Positions 16,583 through 25,418 of a stretch of DNA of 39,750 nt are shown piece by piece. Under the pieces are notes generated by a model. That model saw only the letters and a program-made list of their open reading frames with translations. It did no database searches and was not told the origin of the DNA. The translations under genes and the position numbers were made by a program. How positions within the stretch are numbered: position 1 is the first letter of the stretch; each line of letters begins with the position of its first letter. The DNA is from Thermoplasmata archaeon (GTDB lineage: Archaea > Thermoplasmatota > Thermoplasmata > UBA10834), in contig JALOTO010000001.1 in the NCBI GenBank assembly GCA_025457845.1, positions 1 through 39,750 of the forward strand. The letters are read 5' to 3'.

Positions 16583-17962
16583 TCAGAAGTCGGCGAGGCT
16601 GCGCTTGCCCCTGCCTCCGCCCTTGGTCGGGCGGTCTCCCTGATCGCCGCCCCTCGCGGCCTTCACCTTCGAGGCCGCCTCGGAGACCTCCCTGGAATCC
16701 GGGTCCACACCCAGCAGATAGCCGATGTCCCCCTCGTCGAGCCCGGCTCCCACGGCCAGTCTCACGAGGAAGTCACGGTCCTTCCTGGCGATCTCGGACA
16801 GGTACGGCAGGGTCGATTCGGCGACCCTCCTCGGAGACGCGTGCAGCACGGCCCCGAGCTTCCTGCACAGAGAATCCCTCGCAGTCCGCTGCCCCTTCGC
16901 CCGGGACAGCACGATGAACTGCTGGGGGAACCCGTAGTCGTCGACGTGAGGTCTGGGCGCCCGTCCCCTCGAGAGCGCCACACCGCCGGTCATCATGTCC
17001 TTGGCGTATGCCCAGAGCCTGTAGTGTTGGAGCTTGCGCGTCCTTCCCAGGTAGATGTCTGAGCGTGATAGTGAATCGAACGCCGCGGCCAGCTCTTCCG
17101 GCGTCCTGAACTCCCGCGCGATTCCCTCCTCGACCCACTTCTCCAGTTCGTCCGGGGTGAGGTCGACGTCCATGGTCGCTTCGCGTGCCGCCTTCACGGT
17201 GCCGGAACCGAACATCGCCCTGAGGGACGTCGCGAGCTCCTTCTCCTGGTTCCTCTTCCCGAGGGCTCCAGTATCCCTCGTCGACACGCTCGACCTGCCT
17301 TCGACGAGCATCTGAAGGTCGTTCACCGCCGCCCTCAGGTCGCCGCCCGCATTCTGCGCGACGGAGTCGATGGCGGCCTCGTCAACCGAGACTCCTTCCT
17401 TCTGGCAGACCTTCTTGAGCAGCATCGTGACCGACCTTCGGTCTAGCCTGTAGAAGGTCGCCTTGTCAGCCAGGGTCTTGAGGGCAGAGGCTTTCCGGGT
17501 CAGCTCATAGAAATCGTTCACGATGAGGATGATTGGCTGGCCAGATTCCTTGATTGTCTCGACTATGGCCTTCGCGCCACCGAAATCCTCTCTTCCGAAT
17601 AGGTTGTCCGCCTCGTCGAGGATTATCAGCTTGCGCTTCCCCTTGGACGAAGAGAGGAACTCGCCAGTCGGCGAGAAGGTCTGGGATATCGCACCCATCA
17701 TGGCCACCCGCCTAATCGAATCGGCATTCCTGTGGTCGCTGGCGTTCATCTCCACGACGTCCCAGCCGAGGTCCCTTGCGAGTGCGAGCGATGCGCTGGT
17801 CTTGCCAGTCCCGGGCTCGCCTCTCAGCACGATGGCCTTGTATCGGGGTGCTCCGGACGCCCACGAGTCGGCCCATCGCCTGAGGGTCCGGATCGCCTGG
17901 TCGTTGCCGACGATGTCGGCCAGCGACTTCGGCCTATGCTTCTCAGTCCACTCTTCCTGCAT
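16583..17962 (-). CDS. rfcL: Replication factor C large subunit
   Basis: A 459-residue clamp-loader large subunit, which with RfcS loads PCNA at primer ends. EKHRPKSLADIVGN opens the AAA+ domain; Walker A is GEPGTGKT and Walker B LIILDEADNLFG. The RFC collar domain follows, then a basic, glycine-rich tail. The last residues, KRSLADF, resemble a degenerate PCNA-interacting box, which archaeal RFC-L proteins often carry at the extreme C-terminus. The ATG lies about 25 bp from a TATA element (17986-17993), so the transcript should be leaderless. Taw1 follows in the same operon. No small subunit gene is present here. Confidence 0.93.
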   Translation of the reverse strand: MQEEWTEKHRPKSLADIVGNDQAIRTLRRWADSWASGAPRYKAIVLRGEPGTGKTSASLALARDLGWDVVEMNASDHRNADSIRRVAMMGAISQTFSPTGEFLSSSKGKRKLIILDEADNLFGREDFGGAKAIVETIKESGQPIILIVNDFYELTRKASALKTLADKATFYRLDRRSVTMLLKKVCQKEGVSVDEAAIDSVAQNAGGDLRAAVNDLQMLVEGRSSVSTRDTGALGKRNQEKELATSLRAMFGSGTVKAAREATMDVDLTPDELEKWVEEGIAREFRTPEELAAAFDSLSRSDIYLGRTRKLQHYRLWAYAKDMMTGGVALSRGRAPRPHVDDYGFPQQFIVLSRAKGQRTARDSLCRKLGAVLHASPRRVAESTLPYLSEIARKDRDFLVRLAVGAGLDEGDIGYLLGVDPDSREVSEAASKVKAARGGDQGDRPTKGGGRGKRSLADF

Positions 17963-17985
17963 CCGAATTGGACAGAGCGGCTGCC

Positions 17986-17993
17986 GTATTATA
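17986..17993 (-). promoter_or_regulatory. TATA-like promoter of rfcL-taw1
   Basis: Minus-strand TATAATAC, identical to the element of the receiver operon at 12703-12710, lies 25 bp before the RFC-L ATG. No ribosome-binding site intervenes. Confidence 0.5.
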
Positions 17994-18008
17994 GATTAGC
18001 CCGGGGTC

Positions 18009-18051
18009 CGAGAAATGCTATTGGGCGCCCAATCGAGACAGGGCATTTCGG
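18009..18051. repeat. Nested inverted repeats between rfcL and the recombinase
   Basis: A perfect 14-bp palindrome, ATTGGGCGCCCAAT (18020-18033), is enclosed by the inverted pair GAAATGC (18012-18018) and GCATTTC (18043-18049). It lies about 30 bp upstream of the rfcL TATA element and 60 bp past the recombinase stop. It could be an operator, a terminator or a recombination site; the sequence does not decide. Confidence 0.45.
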
Positions 18052-18109
18052 TTCACAACTCAAAATATAAATTCGGAAATGGTTTCTGCGTCACTTGTCT
18101 ATGTCCCAC

Positions 18110-18769
18110 CTATACATCACTCGAAATGACGAAGGAGCTCGTGTGACTCGGGGAGACGGACTCCGCGTCTCGCCCAGCGATCTCCGAGAGGTGGTCTTCC
18201 TCCTCGGCTGCCACCCCATCCATGCCAGGCAGCGGGTGCTTCGAGTACTGCTCCTTCCTGTCATCGATGTCCATTGTGAGGTATATCGCGGTCACCTCGA
18301 TGCTGGAATGGCCCAGGTTCTGTTGGAGCGTCCTTAGGTCGATGCCAGACTTCAGCGCGTGCACTGCGTGCGTATGCCTGAGCACGTGTGGATGACGCTT
18401 GTCCTTGTCAATGCCGACCTCTGTGGCGTAGTTGAACACGAGCCGCTCCACCTGCCGCCTGGACAGCGGGCCACGCTTGTTCGACACGAACAGCGGATCC
18501 TTGCGGATCTTCCTCGTGCCGATGTAATCCCTCAGCATCGCCTTAGTCCAAGAGTTCACAATCGGGACCTTGCGGCCCTCCTTGTGCCACTTCGCTTGCT
18601 GTATCGATATCTCGCCTACCTCGAGGTCCACGTCACCGATTGTCAAGGCCGCGAGTTCTCCAACTCTCATCCCCGTCTCGTATAGAAGTTTCATGATGAG
18701 GCGGTCCCTCATCCGTCTCGGCGCCTCGAGCAGGGCCTTTAGCTCGCCCTGCTTGAGATACTTCCGCAT
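18110..18769 (-). CDS. Tyrosine recombinase, catalytic domain only
   Basis: A 219-residue tyrosine recombinase/integrase. All catalytic residues are visible: R35 (TGMRVGEL), K60 in the beta-hairpin (QQAKWH), H128 and R131 (HPHVLRHTHA), H154 (NLGHSS) and the nucleophile Y163 (AIYLTMD). The protein begins directly at the catalytic domain (MRKYLKQGELKALLEAPRR), so the N-terminal core-binding domain of XerA and most integrases is missing. A ~56-residue acidic/serine tail follows the tyrosine. The residues are intact, so it may be active, perhaps with a partner or as a minimal recombinase. The AT-rich upstream block (GCATAAATCG, TTTTTAAATAGG around 18820-18838) may be its promoter. It borders the 1.1-kb gene desert, suggesting a mobile-element remnant. 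Confidence 0.85.
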   Translation of the reverse strand: MRKYLKQGELKALLEAPRRMRDRLIMKLLYETGMRVGELAALTIGDVDLEVGEISIQQAKWHKEGRKVPIVNSWTKAMLRDYIGTRKIRKDPLFVSNKRGPLSRRQVERLVFNYATEVGIDKDKRHPHVLRHTHAVHALKSGIDLRTLQQNLGHSSIEVTAIYLTMDIDDRKEQYSKHPLPGMDGVAAEEEDHLSEIAGRDAESVSPSHTSSFVISSDV

Positions 18770-19072
18770 GTTAGGTTCCCATCCCTCAATCGCGGACGAT
18801 TGTCGGACAAAGCATCGATTTATGCCTATTTAAAAATGTCGCATTTCCACTGGAACTCGCCCTCAGACCCTCGACCCCCCCATCGACCCCTCGTAAAAGC
18901 GGCGACTTATACCCTATTTGTTGCCGTTCTGCCTTACGTCGTCAGATTAGCGCGTAAGCCCAGAAGATTTCCTGAGCGCCACAATGATAAAACGTATCAC
19001 GGGCACAAGAAAAACCGCAGAAACGGGTAGACCCTCTGCCAAAATAACAGGATCTAGAAGCAGATTCCACCC

Positions 19073-19093
19073 CTTGCCCCCTACGGGGGCAAG
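19073..19093. repeat. Perfect 9-bp inverted repeat with 3-nt loop
   Basis: CTTGCCCCC (19073-19081) and GGGGGCAAG (19085-19093) are exact complements around TAC. The bases just outside do not pair. No T-run follows on either strand, so a terminator is not the obvious reading. Confidence 0.7.
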
Positions 19094-19117
19094 CAACAAC
19101 GGTGCATTATATCTCCC

Positions 19118-19303
19118 TCACCTCATTTCCAATGCGGAGACACGAGTACATTCATTTCTCGCGCCGTCACCTATATTCTCGTCGGACAACGGCAGACGAC
19201 CGTGGCTAATGATATCAATTGACATGCATTGCGCCGAGTAGAGCCATGAACAGTGCTCACACGTGCCAATGACTACTTCGGGACTTGTGCGGTCCACGCC
19301 CAA
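19118..19303 (-). other. Weak open frame with a TCxHCSWL cysteine motif
   Basis: A 61-residue minus-strand frame, TTG start, contains GTCEHCSWLYSAQC and a later NEC. The eight-residue TCxHCSWL string also occurs in the small four-cysteine protein at 5944-6168. The rest does not align by eye. It may be a decayed or divergent small metal-binding gene, or chance. Confidence 0.2.
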
Positions 19304-19844
19304 GGCTAAGTCAAGTCAATAGATGAGGGAATTGAAGCGAGGACGCGCCTCTAGCACCCACTTCAACGCTATAGCCAGACATGCCAATTTCGCGTTTGAG
19401 CGCTCGGAGATCGCACATTGGAGCCCATGGGACGGCAATCAGATACCAAACCAATTGACACACCCTTGGTGCACGGCATACGCAATGGTCCCACATACAC
19501 ATATTGAACCTCTGCGCGCGGCGACAGCGATTGTTCATTGTCTGAGCTATACTCCACAGGAAATGGAGGTCGTTTTGTGCAAAATATCCACCGTTCTGAG
19601 AAGCCCGAGCACCACGGATTCTGCATCTCTAGAGGCTCTCAAATCAGAGGACTTAACGATGTCGGAATGACGAGGTGGCGTGCAGAACCATCGGTCAGAA
19701 TCCCTGCTCTGGATTCTCAGGCGGATGGAACAGAGCATCCAATGGGAGAGCCGGGGACACAGCCAGGGTACCCTTTCTGAGTCCGAATCTTGAACGAAAT
19801 TTCAGGACGATATCGATTCGGTCCTCGATACGATGCTGTGGCGC

Positions 19845-19854
19845 AACTATATCC
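19845..19854 (+). promoter_or_regulatory. TATA-like promoter of the M20 peptidase gene
   Basis: AACTATATCC lies about 39 bp before the TTG start, leaving a leader of around 14 bases that contains a GAGGGG ribosome-binding site. Confidence 0.45.
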
Positions 19855-19887
19855 TAGAAGCACCATGCGGAAGACGAGGGGACACCG

Positions 19888-21279
19888 TTGACCAGGACCA
19901 GCATCAAGGACCTGATCGAAGGAAGCAAGGGAATGCAGAGGACCGCGTTCGATGTGCTTTCCGAGCAGGTGAAATACCATTCAGTAGCGGCCAGGGAGAA
20001 AGAAGAGACAAGGAAGTGCGCGGACGCTGTCGAGAGGCAGTTCAAGGAACGCGGATACAAGGTCACGAGATACGCAATCTCTGACGCCCCCGTTCTGTTG
20101 GCCGAGAAGAACGTCGGCGCACCGAAGACGCTCATGTTCTATCATCACTACGACGTGCAGCCAGAAGGGGAGATTGGCCTCTGGAAGTCGTCCCCGTGGG
20201 TGCTGACCGAAAGGGACGGACGCGCCTACGGGAGAGGGACCATCGACGACAAGGGACCCTTGGTCGTGAGCATGATGGGAATCGACCTCGCCGAGAAGGT
20301 CCTCGGAAGGCTGCCGGTGAACGTGAAATTCATTGTCGAGGGAGAGGAGGAGACTGGTCCGATCTCCCTACCGTGGTTCGCGAAGACTTACCCCGACCTG
20401 ATCAAAGCGGACGGGTGCATATGGGAGGGCGCCTCGGCGATTCCGGGGAGCTCCTCCGAGGTCATCGCCGGGATGAAGGGGGATGCCTACTTCGAGCTTC
20501 ACGTCGGCGGACCGCCGCGGTTCCCAAGGACGGACGTTCACTCTGGAGAGGGCGGCCTGGTGCCCAACGCCGCGTGGCGGCTGGTCTGGGCCCTCAACTC
20601 GATCAAGGACGACAGGGGCAACGTCCTCATCAAGGGGTTCAACGAGCTCGCCGGAGTGCCCGCCCGTGAGGATGTCGAGGTGCTCAGCAGGTACAAGAGG
20701 GATGTCAGGACTCTCTACAAGGAAGACTACGGACTCGAGCACTTCGCGGCGAGCGGCTCCAACCTCGAGATGCTGACTGCGCTCTACCTGAGACCGGTCG
20801 TCTCCATATCCGGGCTAACGAGCGGCTACCAGGGTCCCGAGGATGCGACGATCGTGCCGGCCCAGGCCCATGCCAAGCTAGACATCCGGCTAGTGCCAGG
20901 GCAGACCATGGACAAGGTGGACGAGCTCCTCAGGGGGCACCTCGCCGAGAAGGGGTTCTCCGATGTGCAGGTGACGTTCAGGGGCGGGTACGACCCGGCC
21001 AAGACCCCCACCACCGACCCTTTCATCAGGCTGATGCATGAGGTGTCGTCAGAGTTCGTCGCGCCGGCCAACGCGGACATTGTCCCGATGACAGGCTCTT
21101 CGGGGCCGGTCGCGTTCTTCACCCCGCACACCCCGATATGCATGACCGGGAGCCTGGCCGACGTCGAGGGGACCAACATCCACGCGCCGGACGAGAACAT
21201 GCCCATGAAGAGCCTGATCCACGGCATCGCCTTCACTGCTGCGGTGGCAGAGAGGATGGCCGAGGCGCGCAAGGCCTGA
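19888..21279 (+). CDS. M20 family metallopeptidase (dipeptidase/deacylase type)
   Basis: A 463-residue M20 zinc hydrolase. Metal ligands and catalytic residues of the family are visible: H87 and D89 (YHHYDVQP), D120 (RGTIDDKG) and E153/E154 (VEGEEETG), plus a later TDVHSGEGG segment in the dimerisation domain and a C-terminal DEN. The length and the HHYDVQP and SGEGG motifs fit the CPGL/ArgE/DapE-like dipeptidase branch rather than short aminoacylases. Likely substrates are dipeptides or N-acyl amino acids; the exact one cannot be told. The start is TTG, supported by GAGGGG seven bases upstream. It is cytosolic and a single-gene unit next to the gene desert. Confidence 0.88.
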   Translation: MTRTSIKDLIEGSKGMQRTAFDVLSEQVKYHSVAAREKEETRKCADAVERQFKERGYKVTRYAISDAPVLLAEKNVGAPKTLMFYHHYDVQPEGEIGLWKSSPWVLTERDGRAYGRGTIDDKGPLVVSMMGIDLAEKVLGRLPVNVKFIVEGEEETGPISLPWFAKTYPDLIKADGCIWEGASAIPGSSSEVIAGMKGDAYFELHVGGPPRFPRTDVHSGEGGLVPNAAWRLVWALNSIKDDRGNVLIKGFNELAGVPAREDVEVLSRYKRDVRTLYKEDYGLEHFAASGSNLEMLTALYLRPVVSISGLTSGYQGPEDATIVPAQAHAKLDIRLVPGQTMDKVDELLRGHLAEKGFSDVQVTFRGGYDPAKTPTTDPFIRLMHEVSSEFVAPANADIVPMTGSSGPVAFFTPHTPICMTGSLADVEGTNIHAPDENMPMKSLIHGIAFTAAVAERMAEARKA

Positions 21280-21317
21280 ACGACGGGCGGAGGCGTCGGG
21301 GGCGGCTTCGGGGAACT

Positions 21318-22718
21318 TCACGGCGCCGCCAATGCTATGAACACTATGGGCAGCATCACGACCAGCACGATGTAGGTGACCGAATAGCACACCAGGAAGT
21401 CCGAGAACATGGTCCTCGGGGGCTGGGGCTCAGGCTCCATCTGCATCTTGACGAGGAACCCGCGCCCTCTCTTGGTTCGAAGGACCAGCCAAACTGCGAC
21501 GATGGTCAGGAAGTTGAGGAGCGACAGGAGCGCGAACCTCTCGAGCCTGGGCTTGAAGGGCCTGAAGACGACGAAGGCCATGAGCACAGATGCCACGAGG
21601 GAAGCCACGACGGAGAACACGATTGTCACCAGCAGGGTGTTCTCCAGTGTGTATGCGAGGGTCGACGCCCCGACCGGCGTCTCTGGGTCCATCCACAGGT
21701 CCTCCTGGAGGGACGACGACTCGACGTCGACCCAGATCCTGGTGTACTCGTAGTCCGGAAGCTCATCTCCCTTGTACTGGTCGTAGTAGAAGGACTCCAT
21801 CCCGGGAGGCAGAGTGATCGAACCGTGGGTCATGTAGTCCACTTCGACATCGTATCCTCTCGGGTCATCCGGTTTGTAGTATCCGAATACCTCCACCAGC
21901 ATTGGCACGTGGAGGTCGCCGTACGCGCTAGTCAGCTTCATCGGGTAGTACAGGCGCTCGCTCGGGAACTCCATGCTGATGCCGAGGCTGTAGTATGTCT
22001 CGCCGTCATTCGCCGCCATTCCAGTGGCGGAGCTCACGAAGGACCAGGTGTCATCGATCCAAGACACCACGAAGCTGTAGTCCTCGCCCACATAGTCGTC
22101 CACGAGTGCCTCCTCGGTCGACGAGAGCGAGACGCCCTTCGAGTCCAGGTAGTCCGACAGCGATGACATGTCCTCGGTGCTGACCAGTTCCGCCACCACC
22201 CCGTCTGATTCGACTGTCTCCGATATCAGCAGTCCGGTCTCATCCTGCGCCAGGCGGCTGTCCTGCAACATGAGCGCGGCGGGGCTGATATCCCGGGTGA
22301 GCAGGGCGAGGGACAGAGGTATGGTGTAGACCTGGCTCATCATCACCGCCATCTGGCCTGTCGACAGGTCGTTGGCCGCCATCCTGCTGAGCTCGTACAT
22401 CTCGTAGCTCGCGAATGGCTTGAGGGACGAGATCAGGCCGATGTCCACATCCTCCGGTGCTGCGGGGACGGGGAACATCCAGGCCGCCATCTCGCCGGAC
22501 AAGAGGTCCGACCGGGAGACGCTGACAGAGATGGCGAGCATCTCCGTGCCGCTCTTGTAGGAGATCACGCCGAGCTGTGCGTTCTCGGACATCAGCAGCG
22601 CTTCACCCGTGGACGGGTAGACGTGGGCCATCCCGTCGGCCGACGCGAAGGAGCCGGCTAAGGGCAACAGGATCATGCAAGTCACGGTCAAGAGGGGGAA
22701 CGCCCGCAATCGCCTCAT
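21318..22718 (-). CDS. Secreted, membrane-anchored protein, DUF2330-like
   Basis: A 466-residue protein with a clear signal peptide (MRRLRAFPLLTVTCMILLPL, then AGSFASADG), a large extracytoplasmic domain and three C-terminal transmembrane segments (VTIVFSVVASLVASVLMAF, LLNFLTIVAVWLVL and YIVLVVMLPIVFIAL). Early in the domain, ENAQLGVISYKSGTEML and WMFPVPAAPED resemble the DUF2330 family of secreted proteins of unknown role. The ATG at 22718 is chosen because it starts a canonical signal peptide and lies about 30 bp from a TATA element; an upstream in-frame TTG is unlikely. Function is unknown. Confidence 0.65.
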   Translation of the reverse strand: MRRLRAFPLLTVTCMILLPLAGSFASADGMAHVYPSTGEALLMSENAQLGVISYKSGTEMLAISVSVSRSDLLSGEMAAWMFPVPAAPEDVDIGLISSLKPFASYEMYELSRMAANDLSTGQMAVMMSQVYTIPLSLALLTRDISPAALMLQDSRLAQDETGLLISETVESDGVVAELVSTEDMSSLSDYLDSKGVSLSSTEEALVDDYVGEDYSFVVSWIDDTWSFVSSATGMAANDGETYYSLGISMEFPSERLYYPMKLTSAYGDLHVPMLVEVFGYYKPDDPRGYDVEVDYMTHGSITLPPGMESFYYDQYKGDELPDYEYTRIWVDVESSSLQEDLWMDPETPVGASTLAYTLENTLLVTIVFSVVASLVASVLMAFVVFRPFKPRLERFALLSLLNFLTIVAVWLVLRTKRGRGFLVKMQMEPEPQPPRTMFSDFLVCYSVTYIVLVVMLPIVFIALAAP

Positions 22719-22747
22719 CGAACCACGGCATAACAATCGAGGCTGCG

Positions 22748-22758
22748 CTATAAAAACA
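22748..22758 (-). promoter_or_regulatory. TATA-like promoter of the DUF2330-like gene
   Basis: Minus-strand GTTTTTATAG predicts a start near 22727, giving a leader of about nine bases before the ATG. Confidence 0.45.
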
Positions 22759-22836
22759 AGGGCGACTCGACCATGAAAGTGGATTTTGAAGGGTTTCAGG
22801 GGTTTGAGGCGGCCATTCGGACGAGGCCTGGCTCGT

Positions 22837-24489
22837 CTACATCATGCCCGGAGGCATGCCGCCCATTCCGCCCATTCCGCCACCGGGTGGTCCCCTGCCC
22901 TCGCCCGGCGAGAGCTTCTTGGAGGCGATCACGTCGTCGATCCTCAGGATCATCGACGCGACCTCGGTCGCGGACTGGATCGCCTGGGTCTTGACCCTCA
23001 GGGGCTCGATGACCTTGGCGGCCATCATGTCCGAGACGCGGTTCTCCAGGACGTTTACCCCGGAGTTCTTCCCCGCCTTCTTGGAGTGGGCGTTCTTGAG
23101 CTCGATGAGGACATCGATCGAATCCATGCCCGCGTTCTCGGCTAGGGTCCACGGGATGATCTCCAGCGCCTCGGCGAAGGCCTCGATGGCCAGCTGCTCC
23201 CTGCCGCCGACGCTCTGTCCGTAGTCCTTGAGCCTCAGTGACATCTCGATCTCTGGGGAGCCGCCTCCGGCGACCGCGACCTCGTCCTCGACTGCCACGC
23301 CTACGACCTTGAGGGCGTCGTGCAGGGCCCGCTCGACCTCGTCGACCACGTGCTCTGTGCCGCCCCTGATCAGGATGCTGACGGCCTTCGGGTTCTTGCA
23401 GCCCGTGACGAACGTCATGTCGGAATCGGAGATCTTCCTCTCCTCGACCGCCTCTGCCGCGCCCAGCTCGGACGCCTTGAGGTCGTCGAGGTTCGTGACG
23501 ATCTTGCCGCCCGTGGCCTTGGCGAGCTTCTCCATATCGGAGCGCTTGACCCTGCGGACGGAGTAGATGCCCTCCTTGGCGAGGTAGTGCTGCGCGAGGT
23601 CGTCTATGCCCTTCTCGCAGACGAGCACGTTGGCCCCGGACTTCTTGACCTTCTCGACCATTTCCTTCAGGGTCGACTCCTCCTCATCGAGGAACTTCTG
23701 CATCTGCATCGGGTCGCGGATCTGGATCTTCGCCTCGACCTCGGTCTTCTTGATCTCGAGGGCGCGGTCGACCAGCGCGATCTTCGCGTTCTTCACGGAG
23801 GTCGGCATCCTCGGGTGCACGCGCTCCTTGTCAAGGACTATGCCCTTGATGAGGTTCGTGTCGCCGACGGCGCCGCCGTGCTTCTTCTCGACCTGGATGT
23901 TGTCCACATCGACGCGGTACTTGCCGTCGACCTTCTCGGCCACGAGCGTGACCGCATCAACGGCTATGTCGGAGAGGGCGTCCCTCTCGCCGCCGACGCT
24001 CTTGCCGGTCATGGCCGTCATGGCCACGAGCTTGAGGGTCTTGCGGTCCGTCGGGGAGACGCTGAAGCCGATGTCCTTGAGGATCTTGATGGCCTCCTGG
24101 GACGCCAGCCTGAAGCCGTTCGATATGACTGTCGGGTGGACGTTCTGCTCGATGAGCGCCTCGGACTTCTTCAGGAGCTCGCCCGCGATGACGACCGACG
24201 AGGTCGTGCCGTCGCCGCACTGCTGGTCCTGGGTCTTCGATATCTCGACGATCATCTTCGCGGCCGGGTGCTCTATGTCGAGTTCCTTCAGGATGGTCGC
24301 GCCGTCGTTGGTGATTACGATGTCGCCCATGCTGTCGACGAGCATCTTGTCCATGCCCTTCGGGCCGAGCGTGCTGCGCACGGCGTCGGCGACGGCCTTG
24401 GCCGCCATGATGTTGTTGCTCTGGGCGGTCTTGCCCTTGGTCGATTCAGTTCCTTCCTTCAGTACAATAACCGGTTGATTGCCCATCAT
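22837..24489 (-). CDS. thsA: Thermosome subunit (group II chaperonin)
   Basis: A 550-residue group II chaperonin subunit, which folds proteins in a double-ring ATP-driven cage. Signature segments are in order: [41 protein letters not shown] (nucleotide site), the apical-domain region, [16 protein letters not shown] and [11 protein letters not shown]. The C-terminus is the usual glycine/methionine tail ([15 protein letters not shown]). The ATG at 24489 (MMGNQPV) follows GGAGG by nine bases; the next codon is also ATG. A TATA element at 24526-24537 gives a short leader. It is a single-gene unit. Other subunits, if any, are outside the window. The long antisense frames over this gene are shadows. 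Confidence 0.97.
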   Translation of the reverse strand: MMGNQPVIVLKEGTESTKGKTAQSNNIMAAKAVADAVRSTLGPKGMDKMLVDSMGDIVITNDGATILKELDIEHPAAKMIVEISKTQDQQCGDGTTSSVVIAGELLKKSEALIEQNVHPTVISNGFRLASQEAIKILKDIGFSVSPTDRKTLKLVAMTAMTGKSVGGERDALSDIAVDAVTLVAEKVDGKYRVDVDNIQVEKKHGGAVGDTNLIKGIVLDKERVHPRMPTSVKNAKIALVDRALEIKKTEVEAKIQIRDPMQMQKFLDEEESTLKEMVEKVKKSGANVLVCEKGIDDLAQHYLAKEGIYSVRRVKRSDMEKLAKATGGKIVTNLDDLKASELGAAEAVEERKISDSDMTFVTGCKNPKAVSILIRGGTEHVVDEVERALHDALKVVGVAVEDEVAVAGGGSPEIEMSLRLKDYGQSVGGREQLAIEAFAEALEIIPWTLAENAGMDSIDVLIELKNAHSKKAGKNSGVNVLENRVSDMMAAKVIEPLRVKTQAIQSATEVASMILRIDDVIASKKLSPGEGRGPPGGGMGGMGGMPPGMM

Positions 24490-24525
24490 GCGATAGTGCC
24501 TCCGGGATTTCGAATATGATAGAGC

Positions 24526-24537
24526 TTCTATATAAGA
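24526..24537 (-). promoter_or_regulatory. TATA-like promoter of the thermosome gene
   Basis: Minus-strand GTCTTATATAGAAG is a strong TATA match about 40 bp before the start codon, with a GGAGG site in the short leader. Confidence 0.55.
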
Positions 24538-24622
24538 CTTGTGCGAGTTCACAACGGCCGGGCGTACGCATGACCGACCCATGTCCAGATGTGACCGGCC
24601 GGGGACGCGGTGGGCGGCATGC

Positions 24623-25414
24623 CTAGAACGCGTCGACCAGGGTCATCCCGCAGGACTCGCACTCCCTCCGGAGCAGCGAACGGATGGCCCTCGTCCGCTC
24701 GACCGAGGGGGCCCGGACCGGCCCGAGCTCGGTGCCCTCCAGGGCCTTGGCGAGCCGGGAGTGGGCGATAGGCTTGGGGTTGTACATGTCCCACATGACA
24801 CGCCTCACCCCAGCATCCTTGGCGCGACGGATGGACCCGGCCAACATCGCTTCGGAGTCCGAGACCCCAGGGATGACCGGGGCGATCATGAGGTAGCAGT
24901 CGACGCCGGCGGACGCCAGTCCGGCGAGGGCCTCGAACCGCCTGCCTGGAGTCGGGGCACCAGGCTCGATGACGGACGCGACCTTCTCATCGACGCAGGA
25001 GACCGTGACCCCGACCTCCGCGCCGGGCATGGTTCCGAGCAGGTCCAGGTCGCGCAGGACCATATCGGATTTCGTCAGCACGCTGACCCTTCCCTCAAAG
25101 CGCCTGAGCATGGCCAGGCAGGCCCTCGAGAGCTCGTACTCCCTCTCCGCCGGCTGGTACGGGTCGGTCACGGTGCCGAGCCCGTACACGCCGTCCACAC
25201 GCTTCTCCAGCTCCCCCTTCAGCCTCGAGGCGATGTTCGCCCTGACCTCGACCGAGTCGCCCCAGGGCCTCCCCGCCTCGAATCTCGTGACGTCCTGGGC
25301 GTAGCAGTAGGCGCAGCGGTGCTCGCAGCCCCTGTACGGGTTCAGGGCCCAGTCGAGCCCTGGAAGCCTGGAGGGCGTGAGGGCGCTCCTGCATTCGACC
25401 ACCTTGCGGGCCAT
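24623..25414 (-). CDS. Radical SAM protein, spore-photoproduct-lyase-like (COG1533)
   Basis: A 263-residue radical-SAM protein with the cluster cysteines C30, C34 and C37 in [17 protein letters not shown], the exact pattern of the COG1533/SplB-like family, followed by [20 protein letters not shown] and [12 protein letters not shown]. It is shorter than bacterial spore photoproduct lyase and lacks its N-terminal extension; the reaction in archaea is not known. The start ATG is 4 bases after the nreA stop, so the two genes form an operon. The link to NreA, a DNA-repair protein, supports a role in lesion handling, but this is inference. Confidence 0.88.
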   Translation of the reverse strand: MARKVVECRSALTPSRLPGLDWALNPYRGCEHRCAYCYAQDVTRFEAGRPWGDSVEVRANIASRLKGELEKRVDGVYGLGTVTDPYQPAEREYELSRACLAMLRRFEGRVSVLTKSDMVLRDLDLLGTMPGAEVGVTVSCVDEKVASVIEPGAPTPGRRFEALAGLASAGVDCYLMIAPVIPGVSDSEAMLAGSIRRAKDAGVRRVMWDMYNPKPIAHSRLAKALEGTELGPVRAPSVERTRAIRSLLRRECESCGMTLVDAF

Positions 25415-25418
25415 CCGC

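Larger units (their letters stand above)
18770..19887. other. Lower-GC region of about 1.1 kb without a convincing gene
   Basis: By eye this stretch is about 50% GC, against more than 60% in neighbouring genes. Only short open frames occur and none has domain-like sequence, apart from a weak cysteine motif at 19118-19303. It contains the recombinase promoter, an AAATG/CATTT inverted repeat (18834-18846), two TCGACCCC copies near 18870-18890, a perfect 9-bp hairpin (19073-19093) and the peptidase promoter at its right end. It could be a decayed insertion, a recombination target or a long regulatory/ncRNA region. Confidence 0.6.

Noticed and set aside
18840..18900. Possible CRISPR-like or tandem repeat from the two TCGACCCC copies
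   Set aside because: Only two short copies 12 bases apart, with no regular spacers.
19323..19670. A 115-codon plus-strand gene in the gene desert
   Set aside because: No ribosome-binding site, no domain-like sequence and composition unlike neighbouring genes.
23320..24519. A 399-codon open frame antisense to the thermosome gene
   Set aside because: Shadow of a well-supported gene; the product has no domain-like pattern.
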